64,000 nt of DNA from Ferdinandcohnia sp047246645 (GTDB taxonomy: Bacteria > Bacillota > Bacilli > Bacillales > Bacillaceae_L), in NCBI RefSeq assembly GCF_047246645.1, contig NZ_JBFOKR010000016.1, positions 62,001-126,000 of the forward strand, written 5' to 3'. Of this stretch, positions 26,059 to 34,684 are shown piece after piece. Below the pieces are notes generated by a model. The model was not told the origin of the DNA. It ran no database searches and saw only the letters and a list, made by a program, of their open reading frames with translations. A program made the translations under genes and the position numbers. Every line of letters starts with the position of its first letter. The stretch's first letter is position 1.

Positions 26059-26691
26059 CTAATACATGAATCGATTCATAAATCGGAGTCTATCAAATCT
26101 TTCAATGGTTTCTCTATCAATACGGTTACCAATCCGGGCCATAAGGCAATTTGCAGGATGAGAACTGATTTCAGGATCGTCAGTTGCAAACCAAACTAAT
26201 CCTCCTGCGTTCATCATTTTCTCCATTACTTTTCTATATTCCCAAACATTTAAGCCAGTACCCTTTAAGTCCCAATGCCAATAATATTCGGTAGTTATAA
26301 TCAAATAGTCTTCCATGGCATCATCCATCATTGAAACAATTAGAAGGTTTTTACCAACTCCACAACCCCGATATTTTGGAATAACTTCAATCGCACCTAA
26401 TTCTATTAAATTTTCAATTTTTCCTTCTGACCAACGTTCTAGCGGGTCTGGGTAGAGGTATGTAACATATCCAACAACAGTGTGTTGATCTCTGGCAATA
26501 ATGATTCTTCCTTCTGGTAAGTCTGCGATTTCTACTAATGCTTTATGCTGTTGATTAGGCGGACGAAAAGCAACTAAATCATGATGGAACTCATAACCAG
26601 CAAGTGCTTCGCCAGTTATTGGTCCTTCTATAATGAGACTCCCATACGGTGTCTTAAGCTCTTTTGCATTATATGTTTTTTTATGTTCCAC
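26059..26691 (-). CDS. acuA: AcsA protein acetyltransferase AcuA (GNAT)
   Basis: This 210-aa GNAT acetyltransferase inactivates acetyl-CoA synthetase by acetylating its active-site lysine. The acetyl-CoA-binding signature is IEVIPKYRGCGVGKNLL, and the C-terminal DRLRFMNRFMY is conserved. The GTG at 26691 is chosen over the upstream ATG at 26796 because GGTGGTG lies before it and the protein then begins with the family start EHKKTYNAKELKTPYGSL. It is divergent from acsA, the enzyme it controls. Confidence 0.93.
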   Translation of the reverse strand: MEHKKTYNAKELKTPYGSLIIEGPITGEALAGYEFHHDLVAFRPPNQQHKALVEIADLPEGRIIIARDQHTVVGYVTYLYPDPLERWSEGKIENLIELGAIEVIPKYRGCGVGKNLLIVSMMDDAMEDYLIITTEYYWHWDLKGTGLNVWEYRKVMEKMMNAGGLVWFATDDPEISSHPANCLMARIGNRIDRETIERFDRLRFMNRFMY

Positions 26692-26917
26692 AATTTCACC
26701 ACCGTTAATTATTTCATCTACCATTATACATGAATTAATTCGTAATAAAGCGTTTTCACATAAAGTTACGTTTAACAGGTATGAACAGTAGTCCACATTT
26801 TATGACATGTACGCAATCATTCTAAACAAGCAACTATTAAGGTAATCCACCTAATAGTTGTTTCACTTTTATTATACAATTGAAGCTACTATTATTATAT
26901 ATAAAAAATTTAAAAAA

Positions 26918-26946
26918 TTGAGAAAAGGAAAAAATTGTACTATAAT
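26918..26946 (+). promoter_or_regulatory. Sigma-A promoter of acsA
   Basis: TTGAGA (26918-26923) and TATAAT (26941-26946) have a 17-bp spacer, about 36 bp before the GTG start. Confidence 0.8.
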
Positions 26947-26981
26947 ATAATAGATAATACTTACATAAGGGGGATAAACAA

Positions 26982-28700
26982 GTGAAAGTGGAAGCGCTAC
27001 CAGCAACAAAAGGCGATTTTAATTTAAAAGATTATGATCTAGCTTATGAAAGTTTTAATTGGTCGGATGTAGAGAAGAATTTTTCTTGGTCGGATACAGG
27101 TAGAGTAAATATTGCTTATGAAGCAATTGACCGACATGCAGAAGGGGCAAGAAAAAATAAAGTAGCATTGTATTACCGTGATCCATCCAGGGAAGAAAAA
27201 TATACATTTAAAGAAATGAAGGAAAATTCAAACCGTGCTGCAAACGTGCTTAAGCAGGCAGCAGATGTTGAAAAAGGTGATCGTGTATTTGTCTTTATGC
27301 CACGTTCTCCTGAACTTTACTTTACAGTAATTGGTGCTATTAAGCTTGGTGCCATTGTGGGACCACTTTTTGAAGCATTTATGGAAGGTGCAGTAAGAGA
27401 CCGTTTAGAGGATAGTGAAGCGAAGGTTATTGTAACAACACCAGAGCTTGTTGACCGAGTACCTTTTACAGAATTGCCATCATTAAAGCACATTGTGTTA
27501 GTTGGTGAAGATGTTAAAGAGGACGGACCTTTTGTTGATTTCTTAGGAAGAATGAAAACAGCTAGTAAAGACCTTCAAATTGAGTGGGTTGAACGTACAG
27601 ATGGAATGCTACTGCACTATACCTCAGGTTCAACAGGAAAGCCTAAGGGTGTATTACATGTCCACAATGCGATGATTCAACAATATCAAACAGCACAATG
27701 GGTACTTGACTTAAAAGAAGATGATATATATTGGTGTACGGCAGACCCAGGTTGGGTTACTGGTACATCTTATGGAATCTTTGGACCATGGCTTAACGGT
27801 GCATCTAATGTAATTGTAGGAGGGCGTTTTAAACCAGAAAGCTGGTACCAAACAATAGAAGATTACGGAATTACAGTGTGGTATAGCGCACCAACAGCTT
27901 TTAGAATGCTTATGGGTGCTGGTGATGAACTTGTTAAACAATTCGACTTGCGTTCTCTTCGCCACGTCCTAAGCGTTGGTGAACCTCTTAACCCTGAAGT
28001 AGTAAGATGGGGCGCTAAAGTCTTTAATCTACGAATTCATGATAACTGGTGGATGACTGAAACTGGTGCGCAATTGATTAGTAATTATCCGTGTATGGAC
28101 ATTAAACCCGGATCAATGGGGAAACCATTCCCTGGTATAAAAGCAGCAATTGTTGATGACCAAGGAAATGAACTGCCACCTTATCGCATGGGTAACTTGG
28201 CTATTCAGAAAGGTTGGCCATCAATGATGTATAAGATCTGGAATAACCCAGCCAAGTATGAATCATATTTCATGCCTGGTGACTGGTATGTTTCAGGTGA
28301 TTCTGCTTATATGGATGAAGATGGCTACTTCTGGTTCCAAGGAAGAGTAGATGATGTAATTATGACTTCAGGAGAGCGTGTAGGCCCATTTGAGGTTGAA
28401 AGTAAGCTTGTGGAGCATCCGGCAATAGCAGAAGCCGGCGTTATCGGAAAACCAGACCCTGTTCGAGGGGAAATTATTAAGGCTTTTGTTGCGCTTCGTG
28501 AAGGGCATCAACCATCAGATGAACTTAAAGAAGAAATCCGAAACTTTGTTAAAAGAGGTCTAGCAGCACATGCAGCACCTCGTGAAATAGAGTTTAAGGA
28601 TAAACTTCCTAAAACAAGAAGTGGTAAAATAATGAGACGCGTGCTAAAAGCTTGGGAATTAGATTTACCTACTGGTGATTTATCTACAATGGAAGATTAA
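26982..28700 (+). CDS. acsA: Acetyl-CoA synthetase
   Basis: This 572-aa ANL-superfamily enzyme activates acetate to acetyl-CoA through acetyl-AMP. Motifs visible are the P-loop-like YTSGSTGKPKGVLH, the adenylate-binding WWMTETGAQ, the hinge GRVDDVIMTSGERVGP and the C-terminal LPKTRSGKIMRR with the catalytic lysine that AcuA acetylates. It starts at GTG with AAGGGGG upstream. A cre site overlaps codons 3-7, and the acuABC operon that modifies the enzyme is divergent. Confidence 0.95.
   Translation: MKVEALPATKGDFNLKDYDLAYESFNWSDVEKNFSWSDTGRVNIAYEAIDRHAEGARKNKVALYYRDPSREEKYTFKEMKENSNRAANVLKQAADVEKGDRVFVFMPRSPELYFTVIGAIKLGAIVGPLFEAFMEGAVRDRLEDSEAKVIVTTPELVDRVPFTELPSLKHIVLVGEDVKEDGPFVDFLGRMKTASKDLQIEWVERTDGMLLHYTSGSTGKPKGVLHVHNAMIQQYQTAQWVLDLKEDDIYWCTADPGWVTGTSYGIFGPWLNGASNVIVGGRFKPESWYQTIEDYGITVWYSAPTAFRMLMGAGDELVKQFDLRSLRHVLSVGEPLNPEVVRWGAKVFNLRIHDNWWMTETGAQLISNYPCMDIKPGSMGKPFPGIKAAIVDDQGNELPPYRMGNLAIQKGWPSMMYKIWNNPAKYESYFMPGDWYVSGDSAYMDEDGYFWFQGRVDDVIMTSGERVGPFEVESKLVEHPAIAEAGVIGKPDPVRGEIIKAFVALREGHQPSDELKEEIRNFVKRGLAAHAAPREIEFKDKLPKTRSGKIMRRVLKAWELDLPTGDLSTMED
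26989..27002 (+). promoter_or_regulatory. cre site at the acsA start
   Basis: TGGAAGCGCTACCA matches the CcpA operator pattern TGNAANCGNWNNCA in full. It lies at about +37 to +50 from the deduced promoter, inside the first codons of acsA, the same place as the B. subtilis acsA cre. Confidence 0.8.
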
Positions 28701-28754
28701 TAGAAATTACAAATGCGTCCGTTTTTTTCGAGCTTGCTCGATAAAGTGAAACTT

Positions 28755-28928
28755 CAATCAGTGGGGGTTCTGCGTTCCCCACTGATTGTTAGTTGCAGCC
28801 CACAGGAAAATTTTCCTTTTAAAAATCGAGGCATCCGCCGGGGCTTTAACTTTATTCAGTCGGAGTTTGTACCCCGACTGAATTGTATACTCTTTTTACA
28901 TTCCATCCCCTACTTATAAAAGTAGGGG
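28755..28928. repeat. Cluster of perfect palindromes between acsA and the PBP gene
   Basis: This contains a 12-bp stem CAATCAGTGGGG (28755-28766) with its complement at 28777-28788, the palindrome AGGAAAATTTTCCT (28804-28817), a 10-bp stem at 28854-28863/28874-28883, and CCCCTACT/AGTAGGGG at 28907-28914/28921-28928 followed by TTT. The first or last may terminate acsA; the block as a whole looks like a dispersed structured repeat. Confidence 0.65.
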
Positions 28929-28947
28929 GTTTCTGCTGAATAAAGGT

Positions 28948-28980
28948 AAAAAAGAGGTGGTCCATTGGACCACCTCTTTC
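28948..28980. terminator. Bidirectional terminator at the 3' end of the PBP gene
   Basis: A 13-bp stem (28951-28963 with 28967-28979) lies just past the PBP stop, with a T-run on the minus strand. Confidence 0.85.
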
Positions 28981-28984
28981 TCTT

Positions 28985-31900
28985 TTAATTACCTCTACCA
29001 TTACCTCTGCCATTCCCATTTCCATTTCCATTACCTTCACCATCGCCGGTCCCCTCATCATTTCCATCTTCCTCGGGAACTGGCGGTGCAATTTCAATAG
29101 GTTCCGGTTGATAATCCCCATTTTTGATTAAAACAGAGTTGGTAAGTGGTGTTTCGTTACCTGACACGTCGACGGCAGTTATATAATAAGCCGCCACAGT
29201 ATTTCCAACATTAAATTGGAGAACCTTTGTAGCTGGTATGCTCCCAATCTTTTTGAAATCAGTTGTAAAATTAGCTGCTGCATAAATTCGATAGCCGATC
29301 ACGTCGTTGTGTTCATGCTTAGCCCACTTCAATACTCCGGAGGCTATAGATGCACCTTTGACTTGAGATGGGACAGAGCCATTATCTATTAACTCGTCTG
29401 TTTCAGTTATTACTAATTTACTCCAATTATTATTACTTGGTAGTAATTGGCGTATAGCTGTATCATCTTTTAAATCATGTAGTTCAAGGAACTCTTTTTT
29501 TATCATGATTCCTTCCTGAACAAATTCAGAAGGAGCACTTTCTGGAACGCGGTATGCTTTACCATCGACCTCTATATACTTACCTCTAACCAGGTTATCA
29601 TCAACCTTATTCGGAACAAACTTGGCATTATAAATATCTGTTTGAACCAATCCAGCTTCTCTACATAAATCAGAAGGCAGCAATCCAGATAGTCCGCAGT
29701 AAGAACGAGTTACAATTCCACCTGGCATTTTAAAGTTTTCTTTTGGTTGAACTAAATCAGGTCGAATATCAAAAACTGCGTTCATTTGCTCTGCAAATAA
29801 AAGGATATTTCTTCTTGAGTAATTCAGTCCTTTTGCATTTTCTACTTTTTTAGGAGTATCATATCCTATCCAGTTACCAAATGTAATATTTGGGTTTGTA
29901 GCAACAAACCAAATATCCCACCAGTTTTGAGATGTCCCAGTTTTACCTGCCCAATCAGCGTTAAACTTTAAATAACCATTTAGAGCAGCACCACTACCAC
30001 CATTAACAACGTCACGCATCATATCGAGCGTTAAATAAGCTGTTTGTGGTGAGAATACTTCAACCGGTTTTACCTCGTGTTCATAAATGACTTCACCATC
30101 GTTTGAAACGATTTTTTCAATCATATAAGCATCAATGAATTTTCCTTCATTTGCGAATGTTGCATATGCATTAACATTTTCCTCAACTGACACGCCGTCT
30201 GTCATTGCACCAATAGACAGAGAAGGGGCACTATAGTCACTTTCATGTAAAGAAGTAAAGCCCATTTTCTCTAAATAAGAGATAGGTTTATTATCTAAAT
30301 TACTAAGATAGACTTTTGCAGCAGGAATATTCTTTGACCATTTTAATGCGTGTCTTGCAGACATTAATCCATCAAAGTCATTCGAGCCACCTACGTTCTT
30401 CGGTGCCCAAACGCCATGTTGAAAAACTACGTCAGCAATGACACTACCAGGTTGTACTTTTCCGCTTTCCAAAGCAGGTGCATAATCAAGTAGTGGTTTC
30501 ATTGTTGAACCATTAGATCTCTTAGCCTTTAGAGCATGGTTAGTCTGTTCACGTTCAAAATCACGACCACCAACAAAACTAATGATTTTACCTGTTTTAT
30601 TTTCAATTAATACAGAGCCTAGCTCCTCAGGTTCCATAACTTTAACATCTTGACCGGTTTCTAGATCTTTCTTTGTTTCTTCCTTATCAGGGCCATAGTA
30701 TTCAAAGTTTCTAGCAACTTCTTGCATTACATCATAAACTTCTTTGTCAATGGTTGTATAAATTTTATAGCCGTTTTGGCGAAGATTTTTATCCGCCACA
30801 GCTTCATAATATTTATAAAGTTCATTATTTGATTTTAAATCAGCCTCTTCGTAGCCGTCTTCTTTAGCAATTTTTAGTAATAAAATTTCTGTAGCTCTTT
30901 TTTCAACCTCAGCCGTTAACCAAGGATATTGTTCTGTAGGTTCAAACTTAGGAGGTGCAAAATTCGCTGTAATATCGTAGGCTAATGCCTCTTCATATTC
31001 TTTTTCATTTATAAATCCCGCAGAGAGCATTCGATTTAATACTGTTTTCATTCGATTTAGTCCGGGCTCCAGATTTTCTTTTACCTGTCCACCTTTATTA
31101 GAGAAAGGTGTGTATACATAAGGATTTTGTGGTAACCCAGCAATATAAGCCGCCTGTGGTAAATTTAAATCTTTAGCATCAACTCCAAATATCCCTTTAG
31201 CAGCAGTTTGAACACCTGCTATATTACGTCCGGATGAATTACGTCCATAAGGAATTACATTTAGATATGCTTCGAGTATTTCATCTTTGTCAAAAAACTT
31301 TTCAAGTCGAAGGGCAATTAGAATTTCCTTTGCCTTACGATCAAATGATACTTCATTTGATAATATCTGATTTTTAATTAGTTGCTGAGTTAACGTACTT
31401 CCTCCCGTTTGTGTAGCAGAGTTAGTTACGTCTTGAACAATAGCACGTAAGATTGACTTAGGAACGACACCATCATGAACATAAAAATACTGATCTTCTG
31501 TTGCGATTACAGCATCTATGACATAGTCCGAAACATCTTCAAGTTTAACCTCTTCACGCTGTAAGTCCGATCTTAGTTGCCCAAAATAGACTTCATTGTC
31601 AAAATACAGTTCTGTGTTTTCTTCGTAGTTATAGATGTCTTTGCGTAAACTATCATAGGTACGTATAGGTTCATCCTTTACTAAAGAAGCAAAATAGCCT
31701 GCGCCAGCACCACCAGCAAAGCCCAATCCCATAAGCCCTATTATAAAGAAGAGTAAAAATAGGTTCCAAACGACACCATATGTAACTCTAGCGCCTTTAC
31801 GCAATCTTCTACTTGTTATTCCTTTAATGAATTTATTTGTATAAATGCTTTGCCAAAAAGATCTTATTCTTTCAAAAATTTGTGATTTATTTAATTTCAT
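28985..31900 (-). CDS. Class A penicillin-binding protein (glycosyltransferase + transpeptidase) with FnIII-like tail
   Basis: This 971-aa membrane-anchored bifunctional peptidoglycan synthase has an N-terminal cytoplasmic stretch and one membrane helix (about residues 40-65). The GT51 domain shows ATEDQYFYVHDG, GGSTLTQQLIKNQ and LEAYLN. The transpeptidase domain shows the Ser-x-x-Lys box STMK, SKN and KTGTS. After it come a beta-rich fibronectin-III-like segment (from about residue 865) and a Gly/Asn/Arg low-complexity tail. The ATG at 31900 is used because GGGGG (31907-31911) is 6 bases away, while ATG 31906 has none. It is divergent from tyrS; B. subtilis has no PBP gene here. Confidence 0.92.
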   Translation of the reverse strand: MKLNKSQIFERIRSFWQSIYTNKFIKGITSRRLRKGARVTYGVVWNLFLLFFIIGLMGLGFAGGAGAGYFASLVKDEPIRTYDSLRKDIYNYEENTELYFDNEVYFGQLRSDLQREEVKLEDVSDYVIDAVIATEDQYFYVHDGVVPKSILRAIVQDVTNSATQTGGSTLTQQLIKNQILSNEVSFDRKAKEILIALRLEKFFDKDEILEAYLNVIPYGRNSSGRNIAGVQTAAKGIFGVDAKDLNLPQAAYIAGLPQNPYVYTPFSNKGGQVKENLEPGLNRMKTVLNRMLSAGFINEKEYEEALAYDITANFAPPKFEPTEQYPWLTAEVEKRATEILLLKIAKEDGYEEADLKSNNELYKYYEAVADKNLRQNGYKIYTTIDKEVYDVMQEVARNFEYYGPDKEETKKDLETGQDVKVMEPEELGSVLIENKTGKIISFVGGRDFEREQTNHALKAKRSNGSTMKPLLDYAPALESGKVQPGSVIADVVFQHGVWAPKNVGGSNDFDGLMSARHALKWSKNIPAAKVYLSNLDNKPISYLEKMGFTSLHESDYSAPSLSIGAMTDGVSVEENVNAYATFANEGKFIDAYMIEKIVSNDGEVIYEHEVKPVEVFSPQTAYLTLDMMRDVVNGGSGAALNGYLKFNADWAGKTGTSQNWWDIWFVATNPNITFGNWIGYDTPKKVENAKGLNYSRRNILLFAEQMNAVFDIRPDLVQPKENFKMPGGIVTRSYCGLSGLLPSDLCREAGLVQTDIYNAKFVPNKVDDNLVRGKYIEVDGKAYRVPESAPSEFVQEGIMIKKEFLELHDLKDDTAIRQLLPSNNNWSKLVITETDELIDNGSVPSQVKGASIASGVLKWAKHEHNDVIGYRIYAAANFTTDFKKIGSIPATKVLQFNVGNTVAAYYITAVDVSGNETPLTNSVLIKNGDYQPEPIEIAPPVPEEDGNDEGTGDGEGNGNGNGNGRGNGRGN

Positions 31901-32044
31901 AATCATCCCCCTAAAATCAAGTACATTATAGCATATACGGTGTAGATATTAGTATTATTTTGTAAATTTCCAGTATTTAATTTGACAAGAACAAACGGTA
32001 TATGTTAGAAAAAGCTATATCAATCAAATACAACTCAGCGTATA

Positions 32045-32097
32045 TTTGCCCAGAGTTTTCTAATATGTTTTAGAGGCAAACTTATAAAATTTGGGCA
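32045..32097 (+). promoter_or_regulatory. Possible structured leader of tyrS with two alternative stems
   Basis: The segment TTTGCCCA (32045-32052) can pair either with GGCAAA (32075-32080) or with TGGGCA (32092-32097). TTGACA lies upstream at 31982-31987 but no good -10 is seen at 17 bp. A regulatory role is only inferred. Confidence 0.25.
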
Positions 32098-32190
32098 TCC
32101 GTGGATATGAAAGCAATCGAAAGTATTTCTATCAAAACCCACATATATAGTGAGGACTACACTCTAATAAAGGTAAAAGGAGATTTGCTC

Positions 32191-33450
32191 ATGGATGTAT
32201 TACAGGACTTGGCATTTAGAGGCCTTATAAATCAAGTTACAGATGAAGATGGATTGCGAACCATATTAAAAGATGAAAAGGTAAAATTATACTGTGGGTT
32301 TGATCCTACAGCAGATAGCTTACATATTGGACATTTAGTTGGAATTCTTTGTTTAAGAAGATTCCAGATTGCTGGGCATCAACCAATTGCATTAGTTGGT
32401 GGAGCGACCGGATTAATCGGTGATCCTAGTGGGAAAAAGGCTGAGAGAACACTGAATTCACAGGAAGTAGTTGAGCAATATAGTGCTAGTATTAAAGGAC
32501 AGCTTTCTCGATTTTTAGATTTTGAAGCTGAAGGAAATCCAGCTCAAATTGCAAATAACTACGATTGGATTGGTAGCCTGGATCTAATCACATTTTTACG
32601 TGATATTGGGAAGAGCTTTGGATTGAATTATATGCTTGCCAAGGATTCAGTACAATCTCGCTTAGACGCTGGTATTTCTTTTACTGAATTTAGTTATATG
32701 ATTTTACAATCTTATGATTTCTTGAAGTTATATGAAAATGAAGGATGTAAGCTCCAAATTGGTGGAAGTGATCAATGGGGAAATATAACTGCAGGATTAG
32801 AGTTAATTCGAAAATCAGTAGATGATGCAAAAGCATTTGGATTAACGATTCCCCTTGTAACAAAGGCAGATGGTACTAAATTTGGTAAAACAGAGGGTGG
32901 AACGATTTGGTTAGATAAAGTAAAAACATCTCCATATGAATTCTACCAATTCTGGATTAACACTGATGATCGAGATGTGATTCGTTATCTAAAATATTTT
33001 ACGTTCCTAACACAAGATGAAATTGGAAAAATTGAAGCTGAAATGGCTGAAGCACCTGAGAAACGTATCGCACAAAAGACATTAGCTGAAGAAGTTACCA
33101 AGTTGGTTCATGGCGAAGCGGCATTAGAGCAAGCTATGAAAATTTCCACCGCATTATTTAGTGGTACAATAAGTGAATTAAGTGCTGAAGAAATTATTCA
33201 AGGATTCAAAGATGTGCCTTCTTTCGAGTATCAGGGAGATGCTGAAGTTGGTCTAGTAGATTTATTAGTTATGAGTAAAATTTCTCCATCAAAACGTCAA
33301 GCAAGAGAAGACATTGCTAACGGTGCAATATATGTGAATGGCGAAAGAATTCAAGAAGTTGATGCTGTGATCTCAGGAGCACAACGAATTGAAGGACAAT
33401 TTACAGTGATCCGTCGAGGTAAGAAGAAATATTATTTAATTAAATATTAA
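32191..33450 (+). CDS. tyrS: Tyrosyl-tRNA synthetase
   Basis: This 419-aa class I aminoacyl-tRNA synthetase of the bacterial TyrRS type has HIGH as HIGHLVGI, the tyrosine pocket YCGFDPTADSLH, the KMSKS-like KFGKTEGG and a C-terminal S4-type RNA-binding domain (SKRQAREDIANGAIYVNGE). The ATG at 32191 follows AAAAGGAGA (32175-32183) by 7 bases; the ORF is open upstream to 32101 but without a ribosome binding site. No T-box motif is visible in the leader, in contrast to B. subtilis tyrS. Confidence 0.95.
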   Translation: MDVLQDLAFRGLINQVTDEDGLRTILKDEKVKLYCGFDPTADSLHIGHLVGILCLRRFQIAGHQPIALVGGATGLIGDPSGKKAERTLNSQEVVEQYSASIKGQLSRFLDFEAEGNPAQIANNYDWIGSLDLITFLRDIGKSFGLNYMLAKDSVQSRLDAGISFTEFSYMILQSYDFLKLYENEGCKLQIGGSDQWGNITAGLELIRKSVDDAKAFGLTIPLVTKADGTKFGKTEGGTIWLDKVKTSPYEFYQFWINTDDRDVIRYLKYFTFLTQDEIGKIEAEMAEAPEKRIAQKTLAEEVTKLVHGEAALEQAMKISTALFSGTISELSAEEIIQGFKDVPSFEYQGDAEVGLVDLLVMSKISPSKRQAREDIANGAIYVNGERIQEVDAVISGAQRIEGQFTVIRRGKKKYYLIKY

Positions 33451-33457
33451 CATTTAG

Positions 33458-33488
33458 GCAAACGGTTCTTTGAGCCGTTTGCTTTTTT
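33458..33488 (+). terminator. Terminator after tyrS
   Basis: An 11-bp stem (33458-33468 with 33472-33482, one wobble) is followed by TTTTTT. Confidence 0.85.
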
Positions 33489-33570
33489 AGTTCGTAATTT
33501 CCTTCAACAAGCGTATGTGATTGTCATTAATTAGGAACGTGGTATATTCCATCGAGCTTCAGAATAAAAC

Positions 33571-33605
33571 CAAAAAGAGGACAGGGACCATGTCCCCATC
33601 CTCTT
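33571..33605 (-). terminator. Terminator after rpsD
   Basis: A 14-position stem with two mismatches (33575-33588 with 33592-33605) is followed on the minus strand by TTTTTGG, just past the rpsD stop. Confidence 0.8.
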
Positions 33606-33616
33606 CTTTAGGATGA

Positions 33617-34219
33617 TTAACGTGAGTAGAACTCAACGATTAATGCTTCGTTAATTTCAGCTGGTAGTTCAGAACGCTCAGGTAAACGAGTGAATGTTCC
33701 TTCTAATTTATCAGCATCAAATGTTACATAGTCTGGCACAAAAGTAGTTGCTTCGATAGCGTCTTTAACTGCAGATAGGTTACGTGATTTTTCACGAACT
33801 GCAATTGTTTGACCAGGTTTAACGCGGTATGATGGAATATCTACACGAGCTCCATCAACTAGGATATGACCATGGTTAACTAATTGACGTGCTTGACGAC
33901 GAGTACGAGCAAGACCAAGACGGTAAACTAGGTTATCTAAACGTGATTCTAAAAGAATCATGAAGTTTTCACCAAGGATACCTTTCATTTTACTAGCAGT
34001 GTCGAACAAGTTACGGAATTGACGCTCATTCATACCGTACATATGACGAAGCTTTTGCTTCTCTTGTAATTGTAAACCATACTCAGAAAGCTTCTTACGT
34101 TGGTTTGGACCATGTTGTCCAGGAGCGTAAGGACGCTTTTCTAATTCTTTACCAGTACCACTTAATGAAATGCCAAGACGACGGGATAATTTCCAGCTTG
34201 GACCTGTATAACGAGCCAT
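33617..34219 (-). CDS. rpsD: 30S ribosomal protein S4
   Basis: This 200-aa primary 16S rRNA-binding protein begins MARYTGPSWKLSRRLGISLSG, as in all Bacillus S4 proteins. It lacks zinc cysteines (C-minus form) and contains the S4 RNA-binding domain SRLDNLVYRLGLARTRRQARQLVNHGHI. The ATG at 34219 is set by GAAGGAGGAG; the ORF start at 34237 is only an extension. It is a single gene with a long structured leader, consistent with autoregulation by S4, and is convergent with tyrS. Confidence 0.97.
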   Translation of the reverse strand: MARYTGPSWKLSRRLGISLSGTGKELEKRPYAPGQHGPNQRKKLSEYGLQLQEKQKLRHMYGMNERQFRNLFDTASKMKGILGENFMILLESRLDNLVYRLGLARTRRQARQLVNHGHILVDGARVDIPSYRVKPGQTIAVREKSRNLSAVKDAIEATTFVPDYVTFDADKLEGTFTRLPERSELPAEINEALIVEFYSR

Positions 34220-34420
34220 GAATGACTCCTCCTTCAATGTTTTTATTTTGTTGTAAAATAAAAACAGATGTGCTAGATGTTCCTGGCTATTTTGTTTTCA
34301 TGTATCCTCGCTCTAGCAGCAGAGAGTTACAAGATACACCTTCTTTTGAGCTTTAAAAACTCGCAGAGGAACAAAATAGAACAAAAACCTACTCACATTT
34401 GCTGCAATATTTTACACAAC
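34220..34420 (-). promoter_or_regulatory. rpsD leader, S4 autoregulatory RNA
   Basis: A leader of about 200 nt lies between the promoter and rpsD. Two long-range stems are visible: 10-bp CTATTTTGTT/AACAAAATAG (34287-34296 with 34370-34379 on the plus strand) enclosing TGTATC/GATACA (34301-34306 with 34333-34338). This fits the structured S4-binding leader known for Bacillus rpsD, but the pseudoknot was not modelled. Confidence 0.65.
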
Positions 34421-34424
34421 GACC

Positions 34425-34453
34425 ATTATATGATTTTTACGAGGTGAAGTCAA
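34425..34453 (-). promoter_or_regulatory. Sigma-A promoter of rpsD
   Basis: On the minus strand TTGACT (34453-34448) and TATAAT (34430-34425) have an exact 17-bp spacer, a near-consensus strong promoter. The remaining AT-rich stretch to dgcP (34454-34684) holds no gene. Confidence 0.85.
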
Positions 34454-34684
34454 GTAGTCTTGTAAGAAAGCAAATTAGGAAGAATTATTAGTAAGTGGAG
34501 TCTTTCTATTTATTGAGGATATATAACGAAAACTTGAGCTAAAATTACCTTTTTCTGTTTGTTTTTACAATAAATTTGAATTTTTGAGAATATAATTATA
34601 CTTTTTTAAAGAAAAATCCATCGGTTATGTATATAATAGTATTATATAGAAGAAGTATCTTCAAATGGTAGATGGGTGATAAAA

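Noticed and set aside
28713..28919. 68-aa plus-strand ORF after acsA
   Set aside because: It lies wholly within the palindrome cluster and has an unlikely composition.
32101..32190. N-terminal extension of tyrS by 30 codons
   Set aside because: The family starts at the later ATG (32191), which has an AAAAGGAGA site; the upstream starts have none.
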